Source of the DNA: GCA-2401155 sp045047085
GTDB lineage: Bacteria > Pseudomonadota > Alphaproteobacteria > Rhizobiales > Rhizobiaceae
Direction: 5' to 3'
Length of the DNA stretch: 64,000 nucleotides
Assembly (NCBI GenBank): GCA_045047085.1
Contig: JASFYT010000104.1
Coordinates: 10,758-74,757 of the forward strand
Position 1 is the first letter of the stretch, and each line of letters opens with the position of its first letter. A model generated the notes under the pieces. The model saw only the letters and a list, made by a program, of their open reading frames with translations. It did not search any database and was not told the origin of the DNA. Both the position numbers and the translations under genes were made by a program. This document shows positions 9,023 to 17,574 of this stretch, piece by piece.

Positions 9023-10360
9023 TCAAATCTGATACCTGTCGACATAAGGAACATCGCAATTGAGTTCAGTTGCCAACGCCTCTACCGCAAGCCTTTTGGA
9101 ATCAAATGTACTTTCAACGGGTATTCCTTTTTCCGTAGTGGCAATCCACCGATTATTTATGAGTTTCTCTACCTGACCCAAAAATATTCGAAGCCCAGAG
9201 TCTTTAGAAACCGGTGCAGTTGCCCTCCAAACCGCTCCTTTTTCCTTTTGTGGTAATATGCGTGACAATGAAATTTTCCATGGAAACTCACGTGGTGGAA
9301 GTGGCCCTCCGCAACACCCAAGGAGCTGTGGTGCTCCAGGAACCTCAAACTGCGACATTTGATCAAGAAAGACGCGCGCCAATGGAAGTTTCGACTTTTT
9401 GGTTTCAGATAAACTCCTCGCCGCCATAATTTGCTTAAAACATTCATCGGCATCGAACATATGCTTGTGATTGCCATATATCGATATCGCATCGCGAAGT
9501 TCAACCATCCCTTTTTTTATATCTGGCTGAACCCCGATGCCTTGAAGCAACATCAGGGCAACAGCAGCACTATTGACCATACTCATGGAATTCATCTCGT
9601 GCGCGCGTGAATATAGTTCAAACGCTAGCTTAGAATCTTGGGTTAAACCAAACTGCCCGTTGAATATGAAGCGAGCTAAACGGGAATAACCGATAGAATT
9701 TCCATGTTCTCCCGCAGCATAAAAATGCCTGACAGCGACTTTTCTATCAGCTTGAACTCCCCGCCCTTTCAGAAGCATCTCGGCAAATCGCCGATGAGCA
9801 TATGAATCGGTTTTATTAAGGTCTACAGCTTGTTTGTAAGCTCGGGCAGCCTCATTAAGATCACCCAAGTCGGTCGAGTGGGATAACATATCTCCCAACC
9901 TTGAGCAGGCAACCTCAACTCTCTCTTGAACAGCCTTCCTCAACCAGTGTAGGCGAAGCGTCTTATCCTCATGAAAACAAATTGCCATGGACCAGTAGGC
10001 GTCGCCAGGGAAGAGAGAACCCTTTGCACTTGCAACTTCAGCATCAGATATCTCCCCGTTGCTAACGCATAAAAGGCAAAAATCCAAATTTCTAAATTGT
10101 GTACGAAACGGTTCTGTCACTGGATGATTGCAAATCCGGCAGCGGAGCATGTTTTTTGAATCAATGAAAATTCTATTTTGGTGTGCGTGGTATATATCCA
10201 AGCTCGGTGAGCTGCATTCTTGACACGTGATCATTTGGGTTAGCAAAGCAACGGTGTATTCAGTGAGCCGCCTTCGAATGAGGCGCGCTACAACGCCAGC
10301 CGATAGGTATCCGACCGAATTGCAATCCTGGCATATCGTCTTGACACACTGCATGGCCAT
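9023..10360 (-). CDS. Sel1/TPR-repeat protein with N-terminal cysteine pairs (possible zinc ribbons)
   Basis: A 445-residue protein of unknown function. The first 110 residues carry pairs of cysteines (CQDC, CQEC, CRIC, CLLC) spaced like zinc ribbons. Residues 120-300 contain Sel1-like helical repeats, with AEMLLKGRGVQADRKVAVRH and later LLQGIGVQPDIKKGM as typical units. The last 130 residues match no family I recognise. Sel1 repeats usually mediate protein contacts, and cysteine-rich modules in defence-island proteins may bind nucleic acid or proteins. It lies just upstream of mod on the same strand, about 210 bases away, so it may belong to the defence cargo, but nothing proves a link. Confidence 0.65.
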   Translation of the reverse strand: MAMQCVKTICQDCNSVGYLSAGVVARLIRRRLTEYTVALLTQMITCQECSSPSLDIYHAHQNRIFIDSKNMLRCRICNHPVTEPFRTQFRNLDFCLLCVSNGEISDAEVASAKGSLFPGDAYWSMAICFHEDKTLRLHWLRKAVQERVEVACSRLGDMLSHSTDLGDLNEAARAYKQAVDLNKTDSYAHRRFAEMLLKGRGVQADRKVAVRHFYAAGEHGNSIGYSRLARFIFNGQFGLTQDSKLAFELYSRAHEMNSMSMVNSAAVALMLLQGIGVQPDIKKGMVELRDAISIYGNHKHMFDADECFKQIMAARSLSETKKSKLPLARVFLDQMSQFEVPGAPQLLGCCGGPLPPREFPWKISLSRILPQKEKGAVWRATAPVSKDSGLRIFLGQVEKLINNRWIATTEKGIPVESTFDSKRLAVEALATELNCDVPYVDRYQI

Positions 10361-10523
10361 TTGTTGCTGCTCCTCCCACTAGCAGTATTTGTAAATTTGA
10401 TATCGGGAAATTGTAGATCGACTAATGATTCGAGGCAATATGCATTTGGGCTGACCATTGAACCCCACAGTCAAACCCTATTTGAGAACAGTTCAAACGC
10501 CGTTATCTCCGTCACCGGTAGAT

Positions 10524-10839
10524 TTATTGCGCAGCCATAAATTTCACCCTCAGAAATATGAGCTCATCTTGAAAGTCAAAATCGTCTATATCGTAGTGCC
10601 AAGCCTTTGGCCGGTTATCGTTGCCATCATTCCAGCGGTATCCATGTGCCTTCAGGAAGTCTTTCATCTCAAACGGTGCAGTTAGCCTCATCCAACGCCG
10701 CCTGGTAGTTATCAAATCGATCATCCCAGGCATGGGACGTTCCCTGATCGTCAACAATTTCCAATATCCAAGTGGTTTCATTTTCCAGGCGATATATCTC
10801 AATCACGAACGTATGGCCGTCTTGCCGATGAAGGAGCTC
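10524..10839 (-). pseudogene. Decayed fragments, including the C-terminal module of a 3'-5' exonuclease
   Basis: Two out-of-frame pieces on the minus strand. From about 10691 to 10524 the frame reads MRLTAPFEMKDFLKAHGYRW and then a segment rich in Asn/Asp/Pro. This matches the C-terminal accessory segment I know from DNA polymerase III epsilon-like 3'-5' exonucleases of rhizobia. The catalytic DEDD domain is missing. From about 10839 to 10669 another frame reads EIYRLENETTWILEIVDD without a start codon and stops just after 10680. Their upstream part is replaced by an IS5 fragment. Both look like leftovers rather than working genes, although a 55-residue peptide from 10691 is possible. Confidence 0.45.
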
Positions 10840-11036
10840 TGGCGGTCATTCCATCTAGATCAAACGCACAAAACCCGATCCTCTATGACACTAATCTCTA
10901 CGCCATGCGCAACATCGTCGAGCGGTTCTTTTGCAAAATGATGGATATGCGAAGACTGGCAGCACGGTTCGATAAACTCAGCAGGAATTTTCTTGCCATG
11001 GTACATATCTTTGCAATCAGGCAGTGGTGCAATTGA
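10812..11036 (+). pseudogene. IS5-family transposase, C-terminal fragment
   Basis: The plus frame ending at TGA 11034-11036 reads GALAVIPSRSNAQNP, then NIVERFFCKMMDMRRLAARF and DKLSRNFLAMVHIFAIR. These are the conserved C-terminal features of IS5/IS427-group DDE transposases; the glutamate of VERFF is the final catalytic residue of the family. Only about 75 residues remain. The N-terminal DDE part and the element ends were not found, so this is a relic. It abuts the exonuclease fragment on the other strand. Confidence 0.7.
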
Positions 11037-11101
11037 GTCCACCCCCTAGTATCGCCATGACTTTTGAAATTTTGCTAACTAACAGAAAAGGTGGCCGAAA
11101 A

Positions 11102-11425
11102 ATGCCAAGAAAATCACTGACGAAGAAACGGGCAAAATTGCTGGCTGAACTCGAGGCGATAATCGGAAATAACTGCTACAATGGGAATATTCAAAACTGG
11201 GGACCGGGTGGGGTTCAATATGGCGATGGCAGATCATTTCGCTATCCGTTGACGACGATCGATCAAGATGGGAAACAATTGAAGACCAGAGGCGTCGCCA
11301 GCATAGATAGCCCCGATGTTTTATCTTCGGGCTATTACGCTTTTGGAGCAAATCGATTGAACGTTATCGCCGCACTGAACAAAGTGATCAAACATTTGGA
11401 AGAGAACCATGGATTAAAAATGTAG
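11102..11425 (+). CDS. Small hypothetical protein, 107 aa
   Basis: An unrecognised protein starting MPRKSLTKKRAKLLAELEAI, with a basic helical N-terminus, a middle part rich in Gly/Tyr/Asn, and a helical C-terminus ending HLEENHGLKM. I chose the ATG at 11102 because AGGTGG lies ten bases upstream; an in-frame ATG at 11024 would overlap the transposase remnant. It is one of the few island genes on the plus strand and stands alone. Composition looks like a real protein, but no function can be given. Confidence 0.5.
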   Translation: MPRKSLTKKRAKLLAELEAIIGNNCYNGNIQNWGPGGVQYGDGRSFRYPLTTIDQDGKQLKTRGVASIDSPDVLSSGYYAFGANRLNVIAALNKVIKHLEENHGLKM

Positions 11426-11607
11426 CCGAATGAGATCAGCATGAAAGTTCAAAATGAAGCCGCAGCTGACACCCCTGCCGAAAGCATTACTCCGGCGTTG
11501 GCACTTTTCCTGTCGTCGCCAAGGCTTTTCGGTGTCATTGCTTCGTTGTGATCGCCGCCATGATTTAGGCAGCTTGACGGCAACTTTATGTGTTCTTGTT
11601 CAAATGC

Positions 11608-12150
11608 CTACGCCGCAGGTTCAGACAGATTTGTCTCGCTATCTCTGCTGCGCTCTGATCGAATTTTATCGAGTGCAATCGACAGTGGGCTGGGCTCCGA
11701 ATTCCTGGGGCGAGCGTCGACACCACCTTCAACAATGACTTTCTCTCCGAATATGGCTTTGCGGGTATATAGGGGATCATCAAGACCTGCGGCTTCAACT
11801 GCGGTTCTGGTAAGTTCAGCAGCAGCTTTATGGTCATCGGCTTTACGTGCGGCCCTGATGCCGATCAAGAGCTCTTCCCATACTTCACGGGCGGTATATG
11901 TCTTTGCGTCTATGATTGCATCGGAGGTCGCCTGTTTGAGAAACTCGATACGGGCTGAAACTAGGGTATTCTTTATGAATTTATTAGCAGTGACGGCAAC
12001 ACTTTTGTTGTTTTGATATCCGGCATCAACATATGCACCGGCCTGCGTCATGCCGTTTGCAATACTTTGGGAAAACTTCTCGTGTTTATGGTTACGCAGG
12101 GGCCTGGAGGCATCTGTATGGATGATGTTATTGGTCATTTCGAGATCCAT
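11608..12150 (-). CDS. Terminase small subunit-like protein
   Basis: A 180-residue protein with a segment NHKHEKFSQSIANGMTQAGA followed by YVDAGYQNNKSVAVTANKFI. This matches the N-terminal helix-turn-helix region of phage terminase small subunits (Terminase_2 type), which recognise packaging sites on DNA. The C-terminal half is acidic and variable, as usual in the family. No large terminase subunit, portal or capsid gene is present, so it may serve packaging by a helper phage or a different DNA-binding role. It lies in the same direction as the replication genes upstream. Confidence 0.6.
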   Translation of the reverse strand: MDLEMTNNIIHTDASRPLRNHKHEKFSQSIANGMTQAGAYVDAGYQNNKSVAVTANKFIKNTLVSARIEFLKQATSDAIIDAKTYTAREVWEELLIGIRAARKADDHKAAAELTRTAVEAAGLDDPLYTRKAIFGEKVIVEGGVDARPRNSEPSPLSIALDKIRSERSRDSETNLSEPAA

Positions 12151-12247
12151 TCTGATGGGGAAATGATTGGCTATTTTTAACCTTAGTCATTTGGTGCCTC
12201 CGTTATTGAATGAATGAAATTTGTCACAGAGCTGCTCTCCCTTAGAT

Positions 12248-12439
12248 TTACCTGAAATCGTCCAGATTGATCAATTCGCCTGATTTTAAAATATCAGCTC
12301 CTACCCCTGCTACACTTGCTACACTGCTACACTGGGGGGCATATTTGAGGATTTTGGCCTCCAGTGTAGCGGATGTAGCGAGTGTAGCAGCCTCACTGCT
12401 CTGAATTTTCAATAGTGCTGCCTGTACGTCAAACTTCAT
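12248..12439 (-). CDS. Small hypothetical protein overlapping the GCTACAC repeat array
   Basis: A 63-residue frame that begins right after the DUF3987 gene, with its ATG at 12439-12437 and only one base between the genes. Its middle is built of short repeats, AATLATSATL and SSVASVAGVG, which are the translation of the heptamer repeats at 12309-12388. It may be a true small protein or an incidental reading of a repeat region that works as DNA. The tight spacing supports translation; composition argues for caution. Confidence 0.4.
   Translation of the reverse strand: MKFDVQAALLKIQSSEAATLATSATLEAKILKYAPQCSSVASVAGVGADILKSGELINLDDFR
12309..12388. repeat. GCTACAC iteron-like array arranged as an inverted repeat (candidate origin)
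   Basis: GCTACAC occurs at 12309-12315, 12318-12324 and 12326-12332. The inverse GTGTAGC occurs at 12364-12370 and 12382-12388, with a one-mismatch copy at 12373-12379. Three heptamers thus face three others across a 31-base centre. The array lies next to the DUF3987 and toprim genes, as expected for an origin or control site bound by the island's replication protein. It could also fold into a long imperfect hairpin. Confidence 0.55.
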
Positions 12440-12440
12440 T

Positions 12441-14003
12441 TTATGCCCTCACAATCCGGTAAACTTCCTTACGTTTTCTGTCTCGAATGATTGAATTGGC
12501 CGGCATTGGAACCAGCCATCCATGCTTCTTGAGAACATCAACCGCTTCTTTCATTTTCTCGCTTTCCCTCAGGGTATTCGGTCCTTTTTGAAGGATGTCG
12601 CGAGGAAGCACGTAATCGTCCATGCAGTTATCCAGAAGCCATTTCCTGAGCATTTCTGCTCTGGCAATCTTCTCGGAGATCAATGCTGCATCAACCAGTC
12701 GTTTGGCTTCGGAAAGGTAATATTGCGCGAGGCAAATACCGTTACTCATATTCGCGGCGTTCACTTCAATTGCATTGATGTCGTCTCCCAATGAAAGTAC
12801 GCCCGCAATACGAATAGCCTGTTCCGCGCTCTTGGAGGCATAGGGCCGCACATGCATCATTTCACCACCGGCGGCCTGCTGCTTTTCAGTATGGTTGTAA
12901 TACTCACGAAGTAATTGCTTTGCCTCGCTCGATAGAGCCATCAATCTTGGTGCCAATTCGTTTTGGCTGCCCTCAATCAAAGGCGGCTGCATCTCAAGTA
13001 AGTTCCGCAACTTCTTACAAAACCGCTCGATGGCATAATCACTTGCTGGATTGTATTTGTCCCTTGTTCTGGTGCCGATTGTGCTTTCAGGTTCGCAAAT
13101 CAGGAACCGTGCAAGAAACCCTTGAGAGTTGGCAATCTGATCAGACAATAGTGGCCTTGCAAGAACTGGCTGTAGCATAATGTGGGCTGCCAACCTCCGG
13201 CCAATTAATGTGCTGGCACCGTCCCCGGCACGAGTTCTGTTGATTGGTGATGCATCCCAAAGGTTAGATAGCCCGGCACAGGTTTTGACCTTGTTATCAC
13301 TGTTCATCGCATGGCCGCCAACAAAGCTACCGCCTTCATCCGAGAATAAGCCAAGTGAAGGCTTCCCAATTGCAAACAGTTTCACCAATCCTTCAAAAGT
13401 CGGATCACTGGCCGTTCTGTTTGGCGATAATGGTTGCTCAGGCTCGCGCTGCAAATCGTCAAGGTCTGCTCTTGCCGAATTTGCTTTTGCTACATCAGAA
13501 CCTGCGGCATCTCTCATCAAACGAGTGCGCTTGGTTTCCCAAATAATGTGTTCGGTGTCATAAGCTCTATATTGTTCCTTGTACTCCTGGAGGGCTTCAA
13601 CCTCGTGTTCCCGGACTGCCTGCATCAGCAACTTGTCACAGGCGCTCTTGCGTTCTCCGCTCTGGGCAATAGTCAAAGCAAATAACGAGCATGGCGAGTT
13701 GCCGCCCAGTGTTTCAACATCGGCAAATGCCTGCACACCAAGACTAAGAACAGCCAGTGCACTTTGTGCCGCTATTGCAGCGGGTGCTTGTGTCCGGTCG
13801 TGAACGGCTGCCACAATCTCTTTTAGGCATCCAAGGGCCTCAGTTGGAAATGGATCGCCTCGGGGAACCTCCCGAACGAGTGGCTGCGGACCTTCAAGTG
13901 CGTGAACGCCATGCCCATTGAATTGACCAATGTCCGGCACTGGAATTTGAGTGGCACCGATTTGGTGTAATTTTTGTTCTGGTGATAAAGATAAATTTTT
14001 CAT
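12441..14003 (-). CDS. DUF3987 (YfjI-family) helicase-like replication protein
   Basis: A 520-residue protein of the DUF3987 family, typically found with a primase in integrative elements and thought to act as a replicative helicase. The N-terminal region has PFPTEALGCLKEIVAAVHDR and a P-loop-like stretch TIAQSGERKSACDKLL near 112-127, in which the usual GKS/GKT is replaced by RKS. DEGGSFVGGHAMN (about 222-234) may hold the Walker B acid. The C-terminus resembles a winged-helix end (DVLKKHGWLVPMP). Its start overlaps the primase stop as ATGA at 14003-14000. ATPase activity is uncertain given the altered P-loop. Confidence 0.8.
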   Translation of the reverse strand: MKNLSLSPEQKLHQIGATQIPVPDIGQFNGHGVHALEGPQPLVREVPRGDPFPTEALGCLKEIVAAVHDRTQAPAAIAAQSALAVLSLGVQAFADVETLGGNSPCSLFALTIAQSGERKSACDKLLMQAVREHEVEALQEYKEQYRAYDTEHIIWETKRTRLMRDAAGSDVAKANSARADLDDLQREPEQPLSPNRTASDPTFEGLVKLFAIGKPSLGLFSDEGGSFVGGHAMNSDNKVKTCAGLSNLWDASPINRTRAGDGASTLIGRRLAAHIMLQPVLARPLLSDQIANSQGFLARFLICEPESTIGTRTRDKYNPASDYAIERFCKKLRNLLEMQPPLIEGSQNELAPRLMALSSEAKQLLREYYNHTEKQQAAGGEMMHVRPYASKSAEQAIRIAGVLSLGDDINAIEVNAANMSNGICLAQYYLSEAKRLVDAALISEKIARAEMLRKWLLDNCMDDYVLPRDILQKGPNTLRESEKMKEAVDVLKKHGWLVPMPANSIIRDRKRKEVYRIVRA

Positions 14004-14878
14004 GCTGCCTCACGATTTTTTGCGAAGTCCGCAAAGTCAGTGCCAACAGATGGCGCGCCGTGAATAACAACTTCCCTGTCTGCCGCTACCCATTGAGCGC
14101 CACATTTCTGAGCTGCCCTTTGTCCCGTACCGCTGGCGTCATTATCCGCAAATATTGTGAGGCATTCGATACCATTGAGAACTGGGAACTTGGCCATGCT
14201 ACCGGCTGATAGAGTTGCCCAAGCAGGTTTGAATCCCATCTCCATTATCGCCAGAGTGGTTTCAATTCCCTCGGCAAGAAACAGTGCGGTTGTGACCTCA
14301 TCGTTGGCTGACAACTTGACCACGGCACCCGCTGCGATGCCAAGCATTGCCTTTTCCTTTGCATCAAGGCGCGTTCTATGGACCCCTCGAAACTCATTTG
14401 TCTCAATGTCTACAATTGCACCGATCATTGCCGGGACACTCTTGCTTTTGAACGGGCAGGTTGGATTATACCGCAAGGATGGAGAGTTGGGAGATACCAA
14501 CCCACGACCGTGCAAATAATCTTCTGCAGGCGTTCCAACCAGAGCACGCGAACCATCCCAAATCTTGCGGGCTGATTGTTTCTTGTTCAATTTCTCTGGA
14601 TCGGGTGCCATTGGCTTAATGGCCTCTGACTGCTGAAAATCTTCGTGCGAATGAGATTGGTAATCAGTTTCAATTCCCAAACGCTCTTTCACGAAATCCC
14701 GACAATCACGGAAATCATCATCACAGAATGACTTTACCAAAAACCCATCTGGTGCATTCGGATCAAATTTAACTGACAGGCTTCGGTCATGGCGTGAATG
14801 ACCGGGACCAGGGCAGAGAATTGCCCCACCGGATACATCGCCACCAAGTGCGTGGGCTGCTGATTGGATGCTCATCAT
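14000..14878 (-). CDS. Toprim-domain primase-like protein
   Basis: A 292-residue protein with a zinc-finger-like N-terminus (CPGPGHSRHDRSLSV) and a C-terminal toprim domain: the acidic motif LFLAEGIETTLA and the DxD motif LTIFADNDASGTG. These are the metal-binding signatures of DnaG-type and phage primases. It probably primes replication of the excised island with the DUF3987 protein. I chose the ATG at 14878, which forms an ATGA overlap with the upstream stop; a second ATG follows at 14875. Both junctions of this gene are ATGA overlaps, marking one tightly coupled operon. Confidence 0.85.
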   Translation of the reverse strand: MMSIQSAAHALGGDVSGGAILCPGPGHSRHDRSLSVKFDPNAPDGFLVKSFCDDDFRDCRDFVKERLGIETDYQSHSHEDFQQSEAIKPMAPDPEKLNKKQSARKIWDGSRALVGTPAEDYLHGRGLVSPNSPSLRYNPTCPFKSKSVPAMIGAIVDIETNEFRGVHRTRLDAKEKAMLGIAAGAVVKLSANDEVTTALFLAEGIETTLAIMEMGFKPAWATLSAGSMAKFPVLNGIECLTIFADNDASGTGQRAAQKCGAQWVAADREVVIHGAPSVGTDFADFAKNREAA

Positions 14879-15222
14879 GCTGCACCACCAGTCACGCAAC
14901 TTTGAACTGGCACACCAAAGTCTGTGCTGGCTTTAATTGCCTGTAAAAGAGCTTCCGAAAAATCAGGGCCAGACCAAATATCCGTCACCTTGCTATTTGC
15001 TTCAACCAGTTCAACAAAATATTGAAACTGGCCAATTTGTGATGGAATGCTGCTGGTTCCTAATGCACCGGTAATCTTTGCAGATGTTATGGTGCCGCCT
15101 GAAATGTTGATTTGTTCAGCATTCAAATTAAGCGCCTCCATACTTTGATTGGTACGTTGGCATCGCTTTGCTGCAAGATTGGCTATTTGCTTTTTGCGGC
15201 CAAGACTGATAATATTTGACAT
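14875..15222 (-). CDS. Hypothetical protein, first gene of the replication operon
   Basis: A 115-residue unrecognised protein starting MSNIISLGRKKQIANLAAKR, with a basic helical N-terminus and a central part LNLNAEQINISGGTITSAKI that looks like beta-strand repeats. It overlaps the toprim gene by four bases (ATGA) and so belongs to the same transcript. A role in regulation or replication is only inferred from position. Confidence 0.6.
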   Translation of the reverse strand: MSNIISLGRKKQIANLAAKRCQRTNQSMEALNLNAEQINISGGTITSAKITGALGTSSIPSQIGQFQYFVELVEANSKVTDIWSGPDFSEALLQAIKASTDFGVPVQSCVTGGAA

Positions 15223-15341
15223 GATTTATTTTCCTTAGAAGGATTTTGGTCATACTTTTTGGAACGCTCAGGAATTGCCTTTTCTGGGCGTTTTTCTTAT
15301 GGGGATTGGGAGTTATTTGATTTCTCATGGGAACCTACCCA

Positions 15342-15518
15342 CTATGTCACCTCGGGTAGGCTGTTGAGATAAGATTGAAGATCATCCGTCAGAATGATTG
15401 TTCTCTTGCCGAGCTTGCGTGCTTTAAGTTCGCCTGCTGCAATTAGGAGATAGATTTTGGATCTACCTACGCATAATTCGTGGCTGGTCTCATCAATTGT
15501 GTATGCTGATTTTCTCAT
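15342..15518 (-). CDS. AlpA/excisionase-like small helix-turn-helix protein
   Basis: A 58-residue protein starting MRKSAYTIDETSHELCVGRS and continuing KIYLLIAAGELKARKLGKRT, then IILTDDLQSYLNSLP. This is the classic MerR-like small winged-helix layout of AlpA/Xis-type proteins: a helix-turn-helix with GRSKIYLLIAAGEL, a strand with RKLGKRT, and the closing DDLQSYL. Such proteins activate integrase or act as directionality factors in P4-like elements. It sits upstream of the replication operon on the same strand, between that operon and the integrase. Confidence 0.8.
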   Translation of the reverse strand: MRKSAYTIDETSHELCVGRSKIYLLIAAGELKARKLGKRTIILTDDLQSYLNSLPEVT

Positions 15519-15613
15519 TTAATCATCCTTGGTTGTCCAAATGGATGACCTACAAACTAATCATATTTACGAGCTAGTCACCTCGCCCAAAGTAAGTTTG
15601 GGCGAGGTTGACA

Positions 15614-16387
15614 TCAGCGGTATTCTCGATTTCCAAGAGCTGTCAATTGTTCTTCCGTAAGTGGCGCACAACTAAAATCAACTTCTTCGTTTTCCATTTC
15701 TAGCGGAAGTCGCCATACCTCACTTTTCGACACTAGGGCGGATTTTCGCCCTTTTGGAACAAAGGTGGTTAGAAGGTTTTCGTAAAACTGGCTTCGTGAG
15801 ATAAAATTAGCCGTTGGAGAAACACATAATGCGATAATGTCTGATGATTTATTTCCCATAATATCTACGGCAGCAGCACCAAAATGTGCCACCGTGCGAT
15901 AGTTTAACCAAGCGGATTCCACTTTGGTTAATGCTATAGTTTGTAGATCAGAAACAACTTCTTGTGCTTTTTTTATACCCGGCCCACCTCTTACCCGCGG
16001 ATCATTGGAATGGTGTTGAATCATTGAAGCTAACCTACATATTACGTTCCCGGCATAGATAAATTTAGGAATGTTTTTACTAATTTCTTTTTCCAGTGAG
16101 CCACTGCCAGTTCTTTCCGAAATAATTTTCAGAAGTTTGTCATGGTTTATGACGTCGCTTTCATATTGAGCTCTCCAAGTATTCGCCCAATTATCAAAAA
16201 CACCATCTGGGAATTCAGTTTTCATTGAATATTCGTCCTGAACATCTTTTGATATTGGTGAATAGGACGCGTTTGTGAGTTCGATGTAATCGAGTCTCTT
16301 CTTCTCGTCATCGTCTTTTGGCCAAACAAAATGAGCTAAAAAATCCCCCCTGTACGTGGGGTGTTTGGAGAGAACAATTCTACGCAC
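15614..16387 (-). CDS. Hypothetical protein downstream of integrase
   Basis: A 257-residue protein of unknown function. It starts MRRIVLSKHPTYRGDFLAHF and is soluble, with no membrane segment and no motif I can name. Its first eight bases overlap the 3' end of the integrase gene, so the two are likely cotranscribed. Position between int and the regulator suggests either a mobility accessory or cargo. Codon use looks like its neighbours and the frame is intact. Confidence 0.6.
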   Translation of the reverse strand: MRRIVLSKHPTYRGDFLAHFVWPKDDDEKKRLDYIELTNASYSPISKDVQDEYSMKTEFPDGVFDNWANTWRAQYESDVINHDKLLKIISERTGSGSLEKEISKNIPKFIYAGNVICRLASMIQHHSNDPRVRGGPGIKKAQEVVSDLQTIALTKVESAWLNYRTVAHFGAAAVDIMGNKSSDIIALCVSPTANFISRSQFYENLLTTFVPKGRKSALVSKSEVWRLPLEMENEEVDFSCAPLTEEQLTALGNREYR

Positions 16388-17570
16388 GAATTCTCACCAC
16401 CTTCCCAGATTTCTTTCCGCTACAGAAATCCGCCCAAGCTTCCATCAATAGCCGGCGTTTTTTCAATGCATCGGATCGTCGGTAGGCTTGCTCAACATCA
16501 TTCCCGACTTTATGGGCAAGTGCTGCCTCCGCAATTTCTCGTGGGAAATTGGTTTCGTCGCCAGCCCAGTCGCGGAAAGTGGACCGGAATCCGTGAACCG
16601 TGATGTCAGTCACCCCCATGCGACGCAACAGCATTTCCATTGCCATGCCTGAGAGGGGTTTATTTGCTTTCTGACCGGGAAACACATAATCAGATATTCG
16701 AGCGTCATAGAGCGGCTTCAGGACGGCCAGAGCGGCTTCTGTGAGTGGTATTCGATGCCCACGCTTCATCTTCATCCGTTCGGATGAAATCATCCACAGA
16801 GCACTATCCAGATCAAACTCGCTCCACGTTGCTTTGAGAACTTCACTGGTTCTGCAGGCTGTTAGAATAAGCAACTCAAGCGCCTTGGCTGCGATTGCCT
16901 CCCTTGCGCGCAAATCAATCATAAACTCTGGAAGGTCTGCGTGATTCATTGCTGCATGGTGATTATCTAGCTTCTGGCGTTTAGGCAACGTATTCGCGAG
17001 GTGCCCCTTCCATCTGGCAGGGTTTTCCCCTGATCTCCATCCCTTGGTCTTGGCATAGTCCAGAACGCTTTCAATACGCATTCTTGTTCGTGATGCCGTT
17101 TCCGGTATCTTTGACCATATTGGATTGAGGACCGAGAGGACGTCAGCAGTATCAATCGAAGATACAGGACGGTTCCTAATGGCACCACAACGTTCTTCCA
17201 GTGTTGATTTCCATTGCCATTGAGTTTTTTTATTGGTCCAATTGGAATCCATGGCCGTGAGATAATCGTCAGCAGCCCCACCAAAGGTCTTGCCTTGCTC
17301 TCTATCACGCTCTGCTTTTGGATCTTTGCCAGTCGCAACCATCTCCCGACAGCCAACTGCCAAACTACGTGCCACGGCCAGAGGCACAGCAGGACTTGCC
17401 CCCAATCCCATTTCTCTGGGCTTGCCACCTTTTGGTGTCCAGCGGAATACCCAAGACTTGTTGTCTGAATGTGATACGTTTAACCAAAGACCACCGCCAT
17501 CGGCATGACGACCCCTGCCCTTAAGTTTTGAAACCTTTGTTGCCGTAAGTCGATTGAATGCCCGCGCCAT
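16380..17570 (-). CDS. int: Tyrosine-type integrase (P4/DUF4102 family)
   Basis: A 396-residue site-specific recombinase that inserts and excises the island at tRNA-Val. The N-terminus (KLKGRGRHADGGGLWLNVSH) is the DUF4102 arm-binding domain of P4-type integrases. The catalytic domain shows R240 (ILTACRTSEVL), H326 and R329 (HGFRSTFRD), H353 (ALAHKVGN) and tyrosine 363 (EQAYRRSD). All active-site residues are present and the length is normal. The gene starts about 140 bases from the right attachment site, and TCTTACT repeats lie immediately upstream of its start. Confidence 0.97.
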   Translation of the reverse strand: MARAFNRLTATKVSKLKGRGRHADGGGLWLNVSHSDNKSWVFRWTPKGGKPREMGLGASPAVPLAVARSLAVGCREMVATGKDPKAERDREQGKTFGGAADDYLTAMDSNWTNKKTQWQWKSTLEERCGAIRNRPVSSIDTADVLSVLNPIWSKIPETASRTRMRIESVLDYAKTKGWRSGENPARWKGHLANTLPKRQKLDNHHAAMNHADLPEFMIDLRAREAIAAKALELLILTACRTSEVLKATWSEFDLDSALWMISSERMKMKRGHRIPLTEAALAVLKPLYDARISDYVFPGQKANKPLSGMAMEMLLRRMGVTDITVHGFRSTFRDWAGDETNFPREIAEAALAHKVGNDVEQAYRRSDALKKRRLLMEAWADFCSGKKSGKVVRIRA

Positions 17571-17574
17571 AGAT

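Noticed and set aside
10860..11042. Minus-strand 60-codon frame
   Set aside because: It is the antisense of the IS5 transposase C-terminus, which reads well on plus.
11441..11551. 36-codon plus frame after the small hypothetical gene
   Set aside because: Short, weak ribosome site, no recognisable feature; cannot be separated from chance.
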